NCBI GenBank assembly: GCA_030737835.1
Contig: JAUJYN010000025.1
Location: forward strand, 434,001-498,000
Length of the DNA stretch: 64,000 bases
Source of the DNA: Acorus gramineus
Lineage: Eukaryota; Streptophyta; Magnoliopsida; Acorales; Acoraceae
Direction of reading: 5' to 3'
Shown here one piece after another: positions 1-13,300 of this stretch (positions within the stretch are counted from its first letter, which is position 1; each line of letters begins with the position of its first letter). The translations under genes were made by a program, and so were the position numbers. A model generated the notes under the pieces. That model ran no database searches and was not told where the DNA came from. It was given only the letters and a program-made list of their open reading frames with translations.

Positions 1-401
1 CGCATTCGTCAACCCTGACGGCAGTACTTAAAACTCATAGTGCCTGAACGGTCACGAAAGGCCATCTACGGGATGTCCAACTCCCGGATCTCTGACTTGT
101 GGTACCCTTGTGCGAAGATCAATCTAACAGCAGACACTCGCTCCCAGAGCTGGTCAAATAGATCATCAATGCACAACAAGGGGGGGTACCTGATCTTCAA
201 TCCTCACGGGAAGATCAAACAATACCTTGAACAATTAAGTCTAGATTCTGTTCCTCGAGCATGGCTAGCGCTCATGATGACACTTACACGCTTAGTAAGC
301 CGCTCAACCGCACTTAATCCACAAGACACGCAATAATGGGTCGTCGAACCTCGACAATGCCTATGCGACGTCATCTATCTGATAGGGTGATTGAGTCCCA
401 T
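1..401 (-). pseudogene. Internal remnant of a minus family-A gypsy element (RT fragment)
   Basis: This is the reverse complement of about 48526-48927 in element E3, with only scattered differences. Positions 1 to about 240 align with the reverse transcriptase coding strand of E2 (about 42820-43000), covering the region before and at the FGLTNA motif, but stops and shifts destroy the frame. In element sense the LTR end at 402 is followed directly by sequence that in E3 lies about 1 kb inside, so the primer site and leader are deleted. The element continues beyond the left edge of the window. Confidence 0.8.
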
Positions 402-939
402 TGTCACACCCCAGGGCGGCCGTCCCCGAGACGTGGCAATAATAAAATATCAGCTATCAATACCTGAGGTCAATAAAGACTCCAACAACAACACACGAGG
501 TGGCAAAGCAAGGATAATGATAACTGACTGAAAAGCGGAAGCATAGCATATAAACAATAAGTCTGTAAACTAAAAACATTATTATAGACTCGAATACACA
601 ATCACTGTCCTGTGAGAGCCAAGTCTAGACCAAAGAAAATACAACCTGTGCCACATTCACGATTTACGATACATACAATGACTCAAGGACTGCTGACAGC
701 CTCGCACTCGCCACCCGCCGGAAGAACGCTCCACGCCCATAAGACCACGCCACAGGAAAGCTCCAGCTCCACGCCCAACACTGCCCCTAAAAAGAAACAG
801 TATGCGAGGGGTGAGCTACAAGCTCAGTGAGTGGCTGGAAACCAATCACCATACAACAATTCAATACTAAGGCAATTTCCTTTCAAGGAAAACATGGGTA
901 GAAACCCAATGGATAACAAGGTCACGCGGCGGCGCGACC

Positions 940-1295
940 AACCTCACCCTCACCCTCACCCTCACTCCTGAAGGGAGACTCTTGGGACTTTTAGGGAGAG
1001 ACCATACCGTTGGTCGAGGAGACCTGGGATTACTGGTCCACACAACACTACTGGATCACCAACCTCACCCTCACCCTCACTCCCGGAGGGAGGCTCTTGG
1101 GACTTTTGGGGAGTGACCATACCGTTGGTCGAGGAGACCCGGGATTACTGGTCTACACAACACTACTGGATCATCTACATCGAGATAACTGTCCAATGAT
1201 GTCTTTGAACATCGATACGAGACCGGACCCTCACCTCATCCTCACCCTCACTCCCAGAGGGAGGCTCTTGGGACTTTTGGAAGAGACTTAGACTG
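940..1295. repeat. LTR minisatellite with CCCTCA repeats
   Basis: Units of roughly 105-115 bp are repeated. Each holds a run of CCCTCA hexamers, the word GGGACTTTTGG and the word GAGACC. The same array occurs in every A LTR: about 3040-3420, 35220-35600, 46540-46950 and 52970-53370. On the element sense strand the hexamers read GGGTGA. Family B has a related array with a different unit, for example 10915-11263. Confidence 0.8.
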
Positions 1296-2511
1296 CTCTA
1301 CACCCTTGGTCCACCGGTAGCCCTTTCCCCGGGTAGTCACTACCTGGTATACTCCCACGATCAGTACGCTTCTGAACGCCTCGGTAGTACCTACAGATGG
1401 GAGCCCTCTGTCAGGACAGCTTTTCCAACGCCGGGAAGTTCCTACATCGGATCCAACGAATGGGAGAACGATTCCACGCTCGCAATATCATTCGTTAACC
1501 CTCTCCCGGGTAGCCTCTACCTGGTACACTCCCACGATCAGTACGCTCCCGAACGCATCGGTGGTACCTATGGATGGGAGCCCTCTGTCAAGACAGCTAC
1601 AACCCGGCCCTCTTCAACACAGACAACATTGGGAGTAAACATTCCATGTTCGCAAAGAGAACCCAATGGAGAAACAACTACTCTCGATAATCACTTATCG
1701 AGATATCGAATACTACTGTACTCCCACACCGTTGCGTCGCTCGGACACAGGGGGGGTGTCACGCCCCAACTACCGGCTTAACAATCCGATAAGATAATGA
1801 ATTCTCCTGAATTCCACACGAGTGCATCGCTCGGATGCACGGGGCGATTACATCGCTAGCGCTCTAACTAATAAGGTACAACCCGACAGCGGGTCATACC
1901 CACGCCTATCCCAGATAGGCCTATCAGTTTTTTTTTACATGCGCATATAAATATATCCAGGAGAATTTTTATATCTAGCTATGTGCATGAACCATATGCA
2001 CAATCATCTAATAATTATAGGGACACTCCCTAACATGGATTTACATCATAATAAATCATACAATATGCATACATGGTCATTAATCACATAAGCACACAAG
2101 GCCTAACTTAAACATGCGTTGGATATCACCAACTTAAAAGAAAGGGTCAGGCGCGATCTCGCGCACTAACAGGTGCATGCCAATATTCCAAACGGACCTT
2201 AGTTGAGTAGAAAATCGCATCTACTTACTCAGTTCGTTCAGAGGGAGAGGGCGGGAGAGATCATCATCTCATGAAGCTGGTCATAGCTTTGTCCCATTAG
2301 CATGGGCGCAACAACTACACCACGCCCTCGAGTCTTATCGCAAGGGAATATTAGGCAGGTGCCCGTTATTAACCCAGACTTATTCATGCTGGATATTCCA
2401 ATTAATATGGTGGGAGTATTATTACAATACTATCTAAGGCATGCCATATTCTATACATCCATACACATTACCAAAAATACATGCCCATACTAGAGGGGCT
2501 CATGCAACACA

Positions 2512-5500
2512 TGTCACGCCCCAGAGCGGCTGTCCCCGAGACGTGGCAATAATGAAATATCAGCTATCAATGCCTGAGGTCAACAAAAACTCCAATAACA
2601 ACACACAAGGTGGCAAAGCAATGATAATGATAACTGACTGAAAAGCAGAAGCATAAGATATCAACAATGTTTGTAAACCAAAAACATTATTACAGACTCG
2701 AATACACAATCACTGTCCTGTGAGAGCCAAGCCTAGTCCAAATAAAATACAACCTGTGCCACATGCACAATTTACAATACATAAAATGACTCTAGGACTG
2801 CTGACAGCCTCGCACTCACCACCCGCCGAAAGAACGCTCCACGCCCATAAGACCACGCCACAGGAAAGCTCCCGCTCCACGCCCAACACTGCCCCTGAAA
2901 AGAAACAGTATGTGAGGGGTGAGCTACAAGCTCAGTGAGTGGTTGGAAACCAATCACCATACAACAGTTCAATACTAAAACAATTTCCTTTCAAGGAAAA
3001 ACATGGGTGGAAACCCATGGATAACAGGGTCACGCGGCGGCGCGACCAACCTCGCCCTCACCCTCACTCCCGGAGGAAGACTCTTGGGGCTTTTGGAGAG
3101 AGACCATACCTTGGTTGAAGAGACGCGGAATTACTGGTCTACACAACTCTACTGGATCACCAACCTCACCCTCACCCTCACTCCCGGAGGGAGACTCTTG
3201 GGACTTTTGGGGAGAGACCATACCGTTGGTCGAAGAGACCCGGAATTACTGGTCTACACAACACTACTGGATCATCTACATCGAGATAACTGCCCAACGA
3301 TGTCTTTGAACATCGATACGCAACCGGACCCAACAACTATGGGAACGGACGAACCACGAATGGGTCACGCGGCGACGTGTCTTCACCTCATCCTCACCCT
3401 CACCCTTTACAGGTGACGTAGGACTTTTGGAGAGATTAGACTCCTCTACACCCTTGGTCCACCGGTAGCCCTTTCCCCGGGTAGTCACTACCTGGTATAC
3501 TCCCACGATCAGTACGCTTCTGAATGCCTCGGTGGTACCTACGGATGGGAGTCGTGTGTCAGGACAGCTTTTCCAACGCCGGGAAGTTCCTACATCGGAT
3601 CCAACGAAGGGGAGAATGATTCCACGCTCGCAATATCATTCGTTAGCCCTCTCCCGGGTAGCCTCTACCTGGTATACCCCCACGATCAGTACATCTTGCC
3701 ACATGCATCGATAGTACCTACAGGTGGGGGCCCTCTGTCAGGACAGCTACAATCTGGCCGCTTCAACACGGACGACATTGAGAGGAAACACTCCATGTTC
3801 GCAAAGCGAACCCAATGGAAAAAAACTACTCTCGATAATCACATATCGATGATAGCGAACACTATTGTACTCCCACACGGTTGCGTCGCTCGGACACAAG
3901 GGGGTTGCCTCTGCTCTCACGCAGAAATAATCCCAAGGCACATAACCCAACAGGCAGTTCATATACACGCCTAGCACGGGTAGGCCTAGCTTAATGCCCC
4001 AACTACCGGCTTAACAAAACCGATAAGATAATGAATTCTCCTGAATTCCAAACGAGTGCATCGCTCGGATGCACGGGGCGATTACATCGCTAGCGCTCTA
4101 ACTAATAAGGTACAACCCAACAGCGGGTCATACCCACGCCTATTTCAGATAGGCCTATCAATTTTTAACATGCGCACATAAATATATATGTAGGAGAATT
4201 ATATCTAGCTATGTGCATGAACCATATGCACAATCATCTAATAATTGACCATAAGGGTGACCCCTAACATGGATTTACATCATAATAAATCATACAACAT
4301 GCATACATGGCCATTAATCACATAAGCACACAAGGCCTAACTTAAGCATGCGTTGGATATCACTAACCTAAAAGGTAAGGGTCAAGTGCAAATCTCGCGC
4401 ACTTAACAGGTGCATGCCAATATTCCAAACGAACTTGAGTCGAGTAGGAAATCACATCTACTTACTCAGTTCATGCAGAGGGAGAGGGCGAGAGAGATCA
4501 TCATCTCATGAAGTTGGTCATAGCCTTGCCCCATTAGCATGGGCGCAACAACTACACCACACCCTCGAGTCTTATCGCAAGGGAATATTAGGCAGGTGCC
4601 CGTTATTAACCCAGATTTAATCATGTTCAATATTCCAATTAATATAGTGGGAGTAGTATTACAATACCACCTAAGGCATGCCATATTCTATACATCTATA
4701 CACATTACAGAATACATGCCCATACTAGAGGGGCGCATGCGATACAGTCATTCATACATGGATACAATACATGCAATATAAGCCTAGCATGCAAGATATC
4801 TAACATATTATGAGTTAGACATGACCATACTACTTATCTAATTAAGTAGTATAGTTAGGGTGCCCAACGGATGCGCGACGCACGACTACGTGCATCCAAC
4901 GCTTCCCAAAGGGTTGGATCAAACCAGTCACCGATACCCGGATTGCCGCGCGTCTGGTCTACGAGATCTGCAAAACACAACCAATGATCCATAATTAAAT
5001 TATGGAACCTCCTATCACACATATAAGCCTACTTCATGAAGACCCTAACCCCTGATACTTCCATATTATCACACAAGACACATGCAAACAACTCCTTGAC
5101 ACTCAACCAAACAAAACTGCCAAACCTGCTGCAACCAGCCCTACTAATTGATCTCCACAGCACCCAATACACTTCCAAAAATTATGAAATAAAACGTGCA
5201 CATTCTCTGATATTCTGGGATCATAATCCATGAGACATTAGAACCTAATTTTACCTCTACAAGCCCGAAATAAATTATTTCTAGAAGCAGGTCAATTCCT
5301 ACGCGAATCTGGACAGGCCATGCAAAACAGGTTCTAACTTACACCACATATATCATAATGAGCCCAAATTTCATATATAACAACTAGACACATAGATGAT
5401 CATATCATATGAAGACATAATCCTAAAAATGTGTCTCTAAATACTAGATGCACTGAGATCTTTAAAATACAGAGTGCTGCCTTACCAAAACAAGGGGAGG

Positions 5501-6279
5501 GAAATGGGGAGATGCGGGGTTCTCGACACACCCACGACCACCTCAACCACCACCACCACTACCACCACCTCATCCGCATCTCCTCAAGCCTTTCATGGCA
5601 GAAAGCAGGGGTGCAAAGGGGCATGAGGAGGGGATAGAGAGAAGAGAAACAACAACAACGACAACAACAACACACACTCACCCTTTCTCACTCTTTCTTG
5701 TGCTTCTTCTTCATCTTTTCCTTCAATTGCTTCTTCCTCCTCCTTCACACACAAAGAGGAGAAAAAAGAGACCAAGAGAGGGAGAGAAGGTGTTCCACGA
5801 AATGGGAGAGAGGGGGAGAGAGAGAGAGAGGGAAAAAAAGTCATTTTCATGCCCAAATAGTGCCTAGGGGTGACCTTAAGGGGGGGGTGAGGTTAGGGTT
5901 AGGTTCACCCACTCACATATCAAATAACCAATGGTTTCTTCATCCCCAAGCAAGATGGGGGTAAGGTTGCCAAGGGTCACCACATCCCCAAAATATCTCA
6001 CACTATTCGACCAACCAGGAACTCTCAAAACCCGGATACGGTTCAGAACTGCATATTTTTCAAAACATTACCGGAATTCGGTGAAATTTTTATGGGTAGT
6101 ACTAAACGGTACCAGGACCCATAATATGCAGTTAGATTTCCAATCAGAGTACTCTAACTCCCGCAGGTGGCTAAAAGCCAAAATTTTAGCGACTCCGATC
6201 GAAAAAAAGAAAAGGCCCTGAATGACCCAGATGTGACCAAGGCTTAACCGAAATGGCTCCAAATGACACAGGCATAACA
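2512..6279 (-). mobile_element. Solo family-A LTR with target duplication ACACA
   Basis: A 3768-bp LTR, TGTCACGCCCC to GGCATAACA. It is flanked by ACACA at 2507-2511 and again at 6280-6284, and it interrupts the surrounding LTR between CATGCA and ATCATTCATAC, which rejoin cleanly. No internal region is present, so it is a solo LTR left by recombination between the two LTRs of a former element. It carries a donor-like GGTAAG (sense, at 5484-5485) and an acceptor-like AG (2895-2896). Confidence 0.93.
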
Positions 6280-6594
6280 ACACAATCATTCATACATGAA
6301 TATAATACATGTATATAAATCTAGCATGCAAGATATCTACATATTATAGCTTAAGCATGGCCATACTACTTATCTACACAAGTAATATAGCTAGGGAGCC
6401 CCATCGATGCGTGACGCGCGACTACGCGCGTCGAGCGCATCCCGAGGGGGGGGGGGATTGGATCGAACCACTCACCATTACCCGGGACCTCGAGCATCCC
6501 ATCTGACAAGATCTGCATGGTAAGGGCATCAAATTTGGTGAGTAACATCACAATTTAACACTTAGAAATCACTAGAATTACTAAATACTTAAAC

Positions 6595-6960
6595 ATGCAC
6601 GCATACGGCTACGCACGCATGCGAGCACGCGCGTACGCACGCATGCCCGAGTGCCCTAGAACCTACTCGAGACCCTGGGTAGCCCCACGCATGCCCCAGC
6701 ACGCGCACGCACGCGCACGCACGCGCGCGCACGCACTGGCACCCAGCCGCGCGCCCAGACACACGCCCAGGCGCACTACCCCGCGCGCGCCCGAGCGCAC
6801 TCGCGCGCACGCCCTGCGCGCACCCCTCTCGTTGCCAGCGTCCGCGAGCACCCGCGCGCCCGCTCCGCGCTCCCCTGCGCTCCCTCCTGCGCCTGCCAGT
6901 GCCCCTCTGCGCAGACAGACCCCTACGCGCGCCCAGCACTCCCCAACCCTCTTTTAACCC
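6595..6960. repeat. GC-rich CpG-dense LTR core with alternating purine-pyrimidine tract
   Basis: Very GC-rich sequence built from short words such as GCACGC and GCGCGC. Positions 6700-6736 form an unbroken alternating pyrimidine-purine tract. Long open frames exist on both strands here, but they translate to Ala/Arg/Pro-rich peptides with no domain, as expected of GC-rich DNA lacking stop codons. They are not called as genes. Confidence 0.75.
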
Positions 6961-7364
6961 CTTTTAACCCCTCCCCCACACTTCTCACTCACCCTAAACC
7001 AATTACCTAACATGCATGACTTCCCTACAACCCCCTAAGCCATGAAAAACCAAGAAAAGAAGGGGAAGAGCTCACCTTGGGAGGGGGAATGAAAGGAGGA
7101 GATTCGGGGGCCCTCGATGCACCCGTGACCACCTCAACCACCACCACCACTACCACCACCTCCACAGCCCTCCTCAGCCTCCTTTGGCTGCAAAACAGGG
7201 GGGGGGGGAAAGGACATGAAAAGGGAGCTAGAGAGAGGATGATCAACAACAACAACAACACCCACACAACCTTGCTCTTCCTCCTTCACCTTCTCCTTCT
7301 CTTCTCTTTGAGACATTAACACAAACACATGGGGGGATTGAAAGACATTTTCCACGTGGGGAGT

Positions 7365-7366
<2 letters not shown>

Positions 7367-7410
<44 letters not shown>
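7367..7410. repeat. GA microsatellite
   Basis: An uninterrupted GA dinucleotide run in the LTR (CT on the element sense strand). It is an expanded version of the CT-rich stretch present near the start of all A and B LTRs. Confidence 0.95.
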
Positions 7411-7412
<2 letters not shown>

Positions 7413-7855
7413 TTTTCCACTTGGGGGGGGGTGAGAACAAGATTGGGTGAGGGGGGTAAACCTAAGCCTATTCTCACCCTCTAACAACCAAATAACCAAG
7501 TGGTTGCTTCACCACTAAGCAAAAAGGGGGTAAGGTTACCCAAGGTCACCCCATTCACCAAAATATCTCTCACTATTTGACTAATCAAACCAGGAACTCT
7601 CGAAAACCCGGATACGATTCAGAACTGCATATTTTTCCAAACGTTACCGGAATTCGATAAAATTTTTATGGGTAGTACTAAACGGTACCAGGACCCATAA
7701 TATGCAGTCAGATTTTTAATCAGAGTACTCTAACTCACGTAGGTGGCTAAAAGCCAAAATTTTAGCGGCTCCGATCGAAAAATTAAAAAGCCCCTGAATG
7801 ACCCAGAAGTGACCAAGGCTTAACCGAAATGGCTCCAAATGACACAGGCATAACA

Positions 7856-9780
7856 CTCTAGAGTAATTATCCCCTGAGAAATCAGGTGCCGAATTGATTT
7901 ATATCGCAAGCGCAAGAGTCTAGACATTTTCTCATTATCATTATTTTGTAATGATTTTGCAATCACAACTTTGTTGTCACATCTTATGGAAATTGCTGGA
8001 ATAGGCTTTCCCATCAATGGAATCTCACTCAACAGATTCCTAAGCCATTCTGCCTCTGAAGCTGCAATATCTAATGCAATAAGCTCTGATTCCATTGTGG
8101 AACGAGCAATTACTGTCTGTTTAACAGACCTCCATGCTATTGCTGCACCACCTATCAAAAACACAAAGCCACTAGTTGATTTAATATCAACTGAATCAGA
8201 GATCCAGTTGGCGTCAGAATAACCCTCAAGTACAGGAGGAAAACCAGTATAATGTAATGAAAGTGAAATAGATCCTCGCAGGTATCTAAATACGTGTGAG
8301 TGCAGTCCAATGCTCTTTATTAGGATTGCTTGTGTATCTACTTAGCCTACAAACAGCATATGCAATATCAGGACGAGTGCAATTCATAAGATACATTAAA
8401 CTTCCAATCATTTGTGCATATAATTCCTGTCCAACAGGTTCCCCCAAATTCTTTTTCAACTTAATTGATGAATCATATGCTGTATGCACAGGTGAAAAAT
8501 CATACATATCAAATTTTTTGAGTATCTTCTCAATGTAGTGAGATTGTGAAAGTGTAATACCAGATGAAGTCTTGACTAATTTTATTCCCAAAATTAGACT
8601 TGCATGACCAAGATCTTTCATATCAAAGTTTTTAGAAAGAAAAATTTTGGTTTCTTCAATAATGTCCTGATTAGACCCAAAAATTAAAATATCATCAACG
8701 TATAGGCAAAGGATAACACAAGCATCAGATTTCACTTTCATATAAAGACATCTGTCATACTCATTATTTTTAAAACCAAAAGAAGCGATGACTCTATCAA
8801 ATTTTTCATACCACTGTTTAGGAGCTTGTTTGAGCCCGTACAGTGATTTCACGAGTTTACACACCTTCTGTTCTTGTCCAGGAACCACAAATCCTTGAGG
8901 CTGGTCCATGTAGATCTCCTCGTTGAGATCTCCATGTAAAAAAGCGGTTTTGACATCCATCTGATGGATTTCAAGACCATGAATTGAAGCTAATGCGACC
9001 AGTATCCGAATAGTGGTAATTCTAGTGATAGGAGAATATGTATCAAAATAATCCACACCAGGTTTTTGTTTAAAACCTTTTGCTACTAGCCTAGCCTTGT
9101 ATTTTTCTATAGAGCCATTAGGACGAAATTTCTTTTTGAAGATCCATTTACACCCAATTGTTCTACTACCTAGAGGGAGAGAAGTAAGAATCCAAGTATT
9201 ATTATGAAGAATGGAATCAAATTCACTATTAATTGCTTCTCTCCAAAAAGGTTCATCTGGAGATGACATAGCTTCATTGAAGGTTAAGGGATCATCTTCA
9301 ATAAGAAATGTGAGGAAGTCATCTTCAAATGTTTTTTCTACTCTAGGTCTCTTACTTCTTCTTAATTTAGGTTCATTCTCAGGAGATGGAACAAAGGAAG
9401 AAGAAGAAGCCCCTAGATCAGCAGTAGATTTATGTCCAATAGCTTTAGAATTTGTGGTTTTCATGGAAAAAATATCTTAAAAAAAGACAACATCTCTAGA
9501 CTCAATAATTGAGTTGGGACTGATCTCAAGAATTCCAGATTGTAGGACTAAAAACCTATATGCAACACTATGATATGCATAGCCCACAAATGCACAATCA
9601 ATTGTTTTTGGTCCTAACTTCTTCTTTTTGGGAGGAGGAATATTCACTTTTGCCAAACATCCCCAAACTTTGATGCTACTAAGGTTGGGTTTCCTACCTT
9701 TCCACAATTCATAAGGAGTTTTATCACAATTTCTAAGGGGAACCCTATTTAGAATATGGCAAGCAGAATATATGGCCTCT
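7856..9780 (-). pseudogene. Copia pol, 3' part: integrase end, reverse transcriptase, RNase H
   Basis: Read from 9780 leftward, the integrase C-terminal part (YELWKGRKPNLSS-like) is followed by the RT palm with QMDVKTAFLHGDL, the YGLKQAP motif and the catalytic YVDD (LYVDDILIFG, about 8677-8703). RNase H follows, with [16 protein letters not shown] to TAA nonsense change stops the frame at 9477-9479, just before MKTTNS. A frameshift near 8288, consistent with loss of a GT dinucleotide, separates RT from RNase H. The frame ends at 7856 inside RNase H, soon after the conserved HLISQG-like segment. The product would have been the replication enzyme of the element; it cannot be made now. Confidence 0.92.
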
Positions 9781-10380
9781 TGTCACGCCCCAGGGCGGCC
9801 GTCCCCGGGACGCGGCAAGGGTATACATGATATCAGCAGTCAATGCAGGAGATTAATAACATACCATAAACAACAGCTAAAAAGGCAACACAGACAACAA
9901 AGAGGCTGACATGATGTATACACAGAAGGCGGAAGCTAAAAAGACTGAATCTGTAAAGCAACAACACTTTACAGACTCGATACATAATCATATGTCCTGT
10001 GAGAGCCAATATATACACATACATCCAAATACAATCCAAACTGGGTGCCCAAGCACAGAAATATATACATACAATAAAAGGAAGGATGCTGATGGCCTCA
10101 AAAACTCGAGGGACGTGGCGCTACTCCGCTACTGGTGCAGTCGCTCGGGAAGCTCCTCCTTCAAGTCCGCCTCGGTAATCATTGAAGAAAAATATTATGC
10201 GAGGGGTGAGCCACACGCTCAGTGAATAGCACAACCCATGCATCACAGTTCACATTAACTACAATTTATCAGGAAAAGCCTCAAAGTGGCATAAACAACA
10301 CAAATCCGGGGGTTCGTTACATCGCCGAACCACCACACCCACACCCTCACCCTCACCCCTCAATAGGTGACAAAGGATAT

Positions 10381-13300
10381 TGTCACGCCCCGGGCGTCCC
10401 CGAGACGCGGCAAGTGTATATAAAATATCAGAATCTACACAGGAGGTCAATAGTATCATACACAAGCTACTAGAATGACATACAGACAACAAAGCAGGGC
10501 TGACATGGTATATACACCAAATGCGGATAACTAAAGACTGAATCTGTAATCAAAACACACTACAGACTCCATACAAAATCACATGTCCTGTGAGAGCCAA
10601 TATACATACAAAGACGTCCAAATACAACACAAACGCGTGCCCAAGCACGGAAAATAATACATACTGGTACAAGGGATGCTGATAGTCTCTGCAACTCGCG
10701 GGACGTGGCGCTACTCCGCTACTGATGAAGTCCCTCGGGGAGCTCCTCCTCCGAATCCGACTCAGATGGCACTGAAGAAAATATTATGTGAGGGGTGAGC
10801 CACACGCTCAGTGAACGGCACAACCCATGCATCACAGACAATATTGAACACAACCAGATATCCTTATAATCCACAATTCATATTACTTAATCCACAAATG
10901 ATAGCACAACTCAAAGCCGTGGGTTGCTCAATCGCCAACCCACTACACCCTCACCCTCACCCTTCAATGGGCGACAAAGGATATTGGGACTGGCTACACA
11001 TAACCGGCGGGTCGCTTCCGCCAACCCGCCACACCCTCACCCTCACCCTTCAATGGGTGACATTGGATATTGGGACTAACTGCACCAAAAACCAACGGGT
11101 CGCTTCCGCCAACCCGCTACACCCTCACCCTCACCCTTCAATGGGTGACATAGGATTTTGGGACTTACAAGCATCCAATCACAACTCCAGTGGGTCGTTC
11201 ATCGCCAACCCACTACACCCTCACCCTCACCCTTCAATGGGTGACATAGGATTTTGGGACTGACTAGGCTGTTGGTCACCCTTGGTCCACCGATAGTCTC
11301 TCCTCCACTCTGTAGGCCGCTTGGTCTACTCCCACATTCAGCACAGTCCGTCCCAAATCAGGAGGTGCCTTCTGATGGGAGCCCTCTGTCAGGAAGGCCT
11401 GTCTAACGCTGGGGTAGTCTCTACCGGATCCAACGAAGGGAACAGAACAGCCTACCCATCGCATATGATCCACTTGGATCCGCAGACGGCACATTATAAC
11501 AACACTAATGTTCTGAATTCCTCAGAACCCACCAGGGCGCATAACTACGATGCGGGGAACATGCATAAGGTTATAACAAGGTGGAATATCGTTGGGGAAA
11601 GAAACTCGGGAGGGCAGCGTGAGTTCCCGTTATAGGACACCCCGACAACCAAACAAGAAACACGGTGTACCCTAACCCGGGTCTCACCGCTGTCCTCGCA
11701 AGGCCCCTCCCCTATAATATTCACTATAACATGCATTTTAACATTTACTAGCATTTAATCAAATAAATAAACTAGTAGGGCACATGCATCGGCCGGGCTT
11801 CCTAACATGGAACCAGGGAACATGCTGCATGGCTCATACACATATCCTAAGGGTGCAAGTCCCTAACATGCAAAGTCTAGGGTAACATGCATTCTAAAAT
11901 TTAATCATGCTCGCATGATATACACATTACAATATGTCAATATTTATCCATGGTGCCCCAGGAGAGGTCGGTATACGCCCAAGTGCGTATAACGCCTCTC
12001 TACTGGGTTGGATTGTCCCACTCACCGGTATCGGGGTCGTCGCGCGACCGTCCGTCTAGATCTGCAAGACAGACATTCAATATGGTGAGAACAATGCATA
12101 AAATACCCAAAAATACATCTAAAATACCCAACACTCGGATAAACGTACATACGGCCCGTACGCACGTGTATCCGAGCATCCCGACTCACTCCCGAACCCA
12201 CCGGGCAGCCGCATGCACGGCCACCCGCCCCGGGCGCACAGCCGAGCCCCGGCCCGCGCGCCAAGGCGCATTGCCGAGCCCAGCCCGCACACCCGGACAC
12301 CACCGGCGCACTGTCGCACGCCTACCCGCGAGCCCCGACGCACCGCCGCACGCACGCGCACACTCGCGCGTGTCCAGCCCAGCGCGCCCCCGCGCGCACT
12401 GCACGCACGCCCCAGCACGCGCACGCACTGGCCCCCAGCACCGCGCCCAGGCGCATGCCCAGGCGCCCTGCCCAGCACCCAGGCACAGTGCCCAGGCACA
12501 CCCCCGCTCGCGCCACCACCCGCGCGCACCCGCGCACCCACTCCGCGCGCACCCGCGCACCCGCGCGCACGCACCCGCGCACGACCGCGCGCCCGACTGC
12601 GCCCGCCAGCGCCCAGCGCCCAGCACCCGGCACCCGCGACCCAGCGCCCAGCGCCCGGGACCCTCACCCAGCGTCCACGCGCACGCCCGCGCAACACGCG
12701 CCCAGCGCGCCTGGCAGCCCGCGCCCAGCGCGCCTGCCAGCCTGCCCGCGCTGCTGCCCGCGTTGCCTGCCTGCGCGCGTCGCCGAGTGGCCCGAGCACC
12801 GCTCGCCTGTACGCCCAGGGCACTGCCCGCCTGATGCCCGAGCGCCCCTGCACCCCCCAAGCGCACGCCCGCGCGCACGCCCGCGCGCACGCGCTCGCGC
12901 GCCCAGCAAACTGGTGCCCTGCTCCCAGCCTACCCAGCTAGCCCTGCCAGCCTAGCACCCGACTAGCCCTGCACGCCCAGCACCAGGCACGCTCAGCGCC
13001 AGCCCGAGCGCACGCCCGCGCGCACGCCCGCGCGCACGCACGCGCGCGCCCTGCCAGCGGCCCTGCCTGCTGCGCCTGCGGCTGCTGCGCCTGCTGCTGC
13101 TGCCCTGCCATCCTGCCCGAGCCCGAGCTCCTCTACCACCCACCTCCGACCACCACCACAGCCTCCGACCGCCTCCCACAGCCCTCCGACGGCCACCCAC
13201 CGCCGCCAACCGCCTCCCAACCACAAAACCACCCCCCTAGCATTCATCTATGCAAGAAAAAGAGGGAAAGGGGGCTTACCAAGGGGAGGAGGGGAAGTCC

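Larger units (their letters stand above)
402..7855 (-). mobile_element. Family-A LTR (A2 variant), 5' LTR of the minus element, split by a solo LTR
   Basis: The LTR runs 402-2511 and 6280-7855, about 3.7 kb after removing the nested solo LTR. It begins TGTCACACCCC and ends GGCATAACA on the + strand, the terminal TG/CA of the family. Its right neighbour is copia RNase H, so this is the 5' LTR of a minus element whose body lies to the left. Unlike other A copies it holds a GC-rich core (6595-6960) instead of the AT-rich segment seen at 4960-5450. The right flank CTCTA (7856-7860) is the expected target duplication, and its partner lies outside the window. Confidence 0.85.

Noticed and set aside
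940..970. CCCTCA repeats as an interstitial telomere
   Set aside because: The plant telomere repeat is CCCTAAA. The hexamers occur within every LTR of two families as part of a longer minisatellite unit, so they are an LTR feature.
5593..5964. Thr/His-rich and Glu/Arg-rich frames near 5600-5960, 7025-7499 and 54633-55154
   Set aside because: They come from CCA, AAC and GA simple repeats in the LTR start region and recur in each A copy with broken frames.
10920..11263. Direct repeats with short spacers as a CRISPR-like array
   Set aside because: Units are contiguous minisatellite copies with homologous, not unique, spacers in a eukaryotic LTR.
11950..13247. Many long overlapping open frames (up to about 290 codons) on both strands in GC-rich LTR cores, also at 17068-18473, 23593-24743, 28631-29610 and 38873-39933
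   Set aside because: They encode Ala/Arg/Pro/His-rich low-complexity peptides in nearly every frame, have no domain, and sit in repeated LTR cores. GC-rich DNA simply lacks stop codons.
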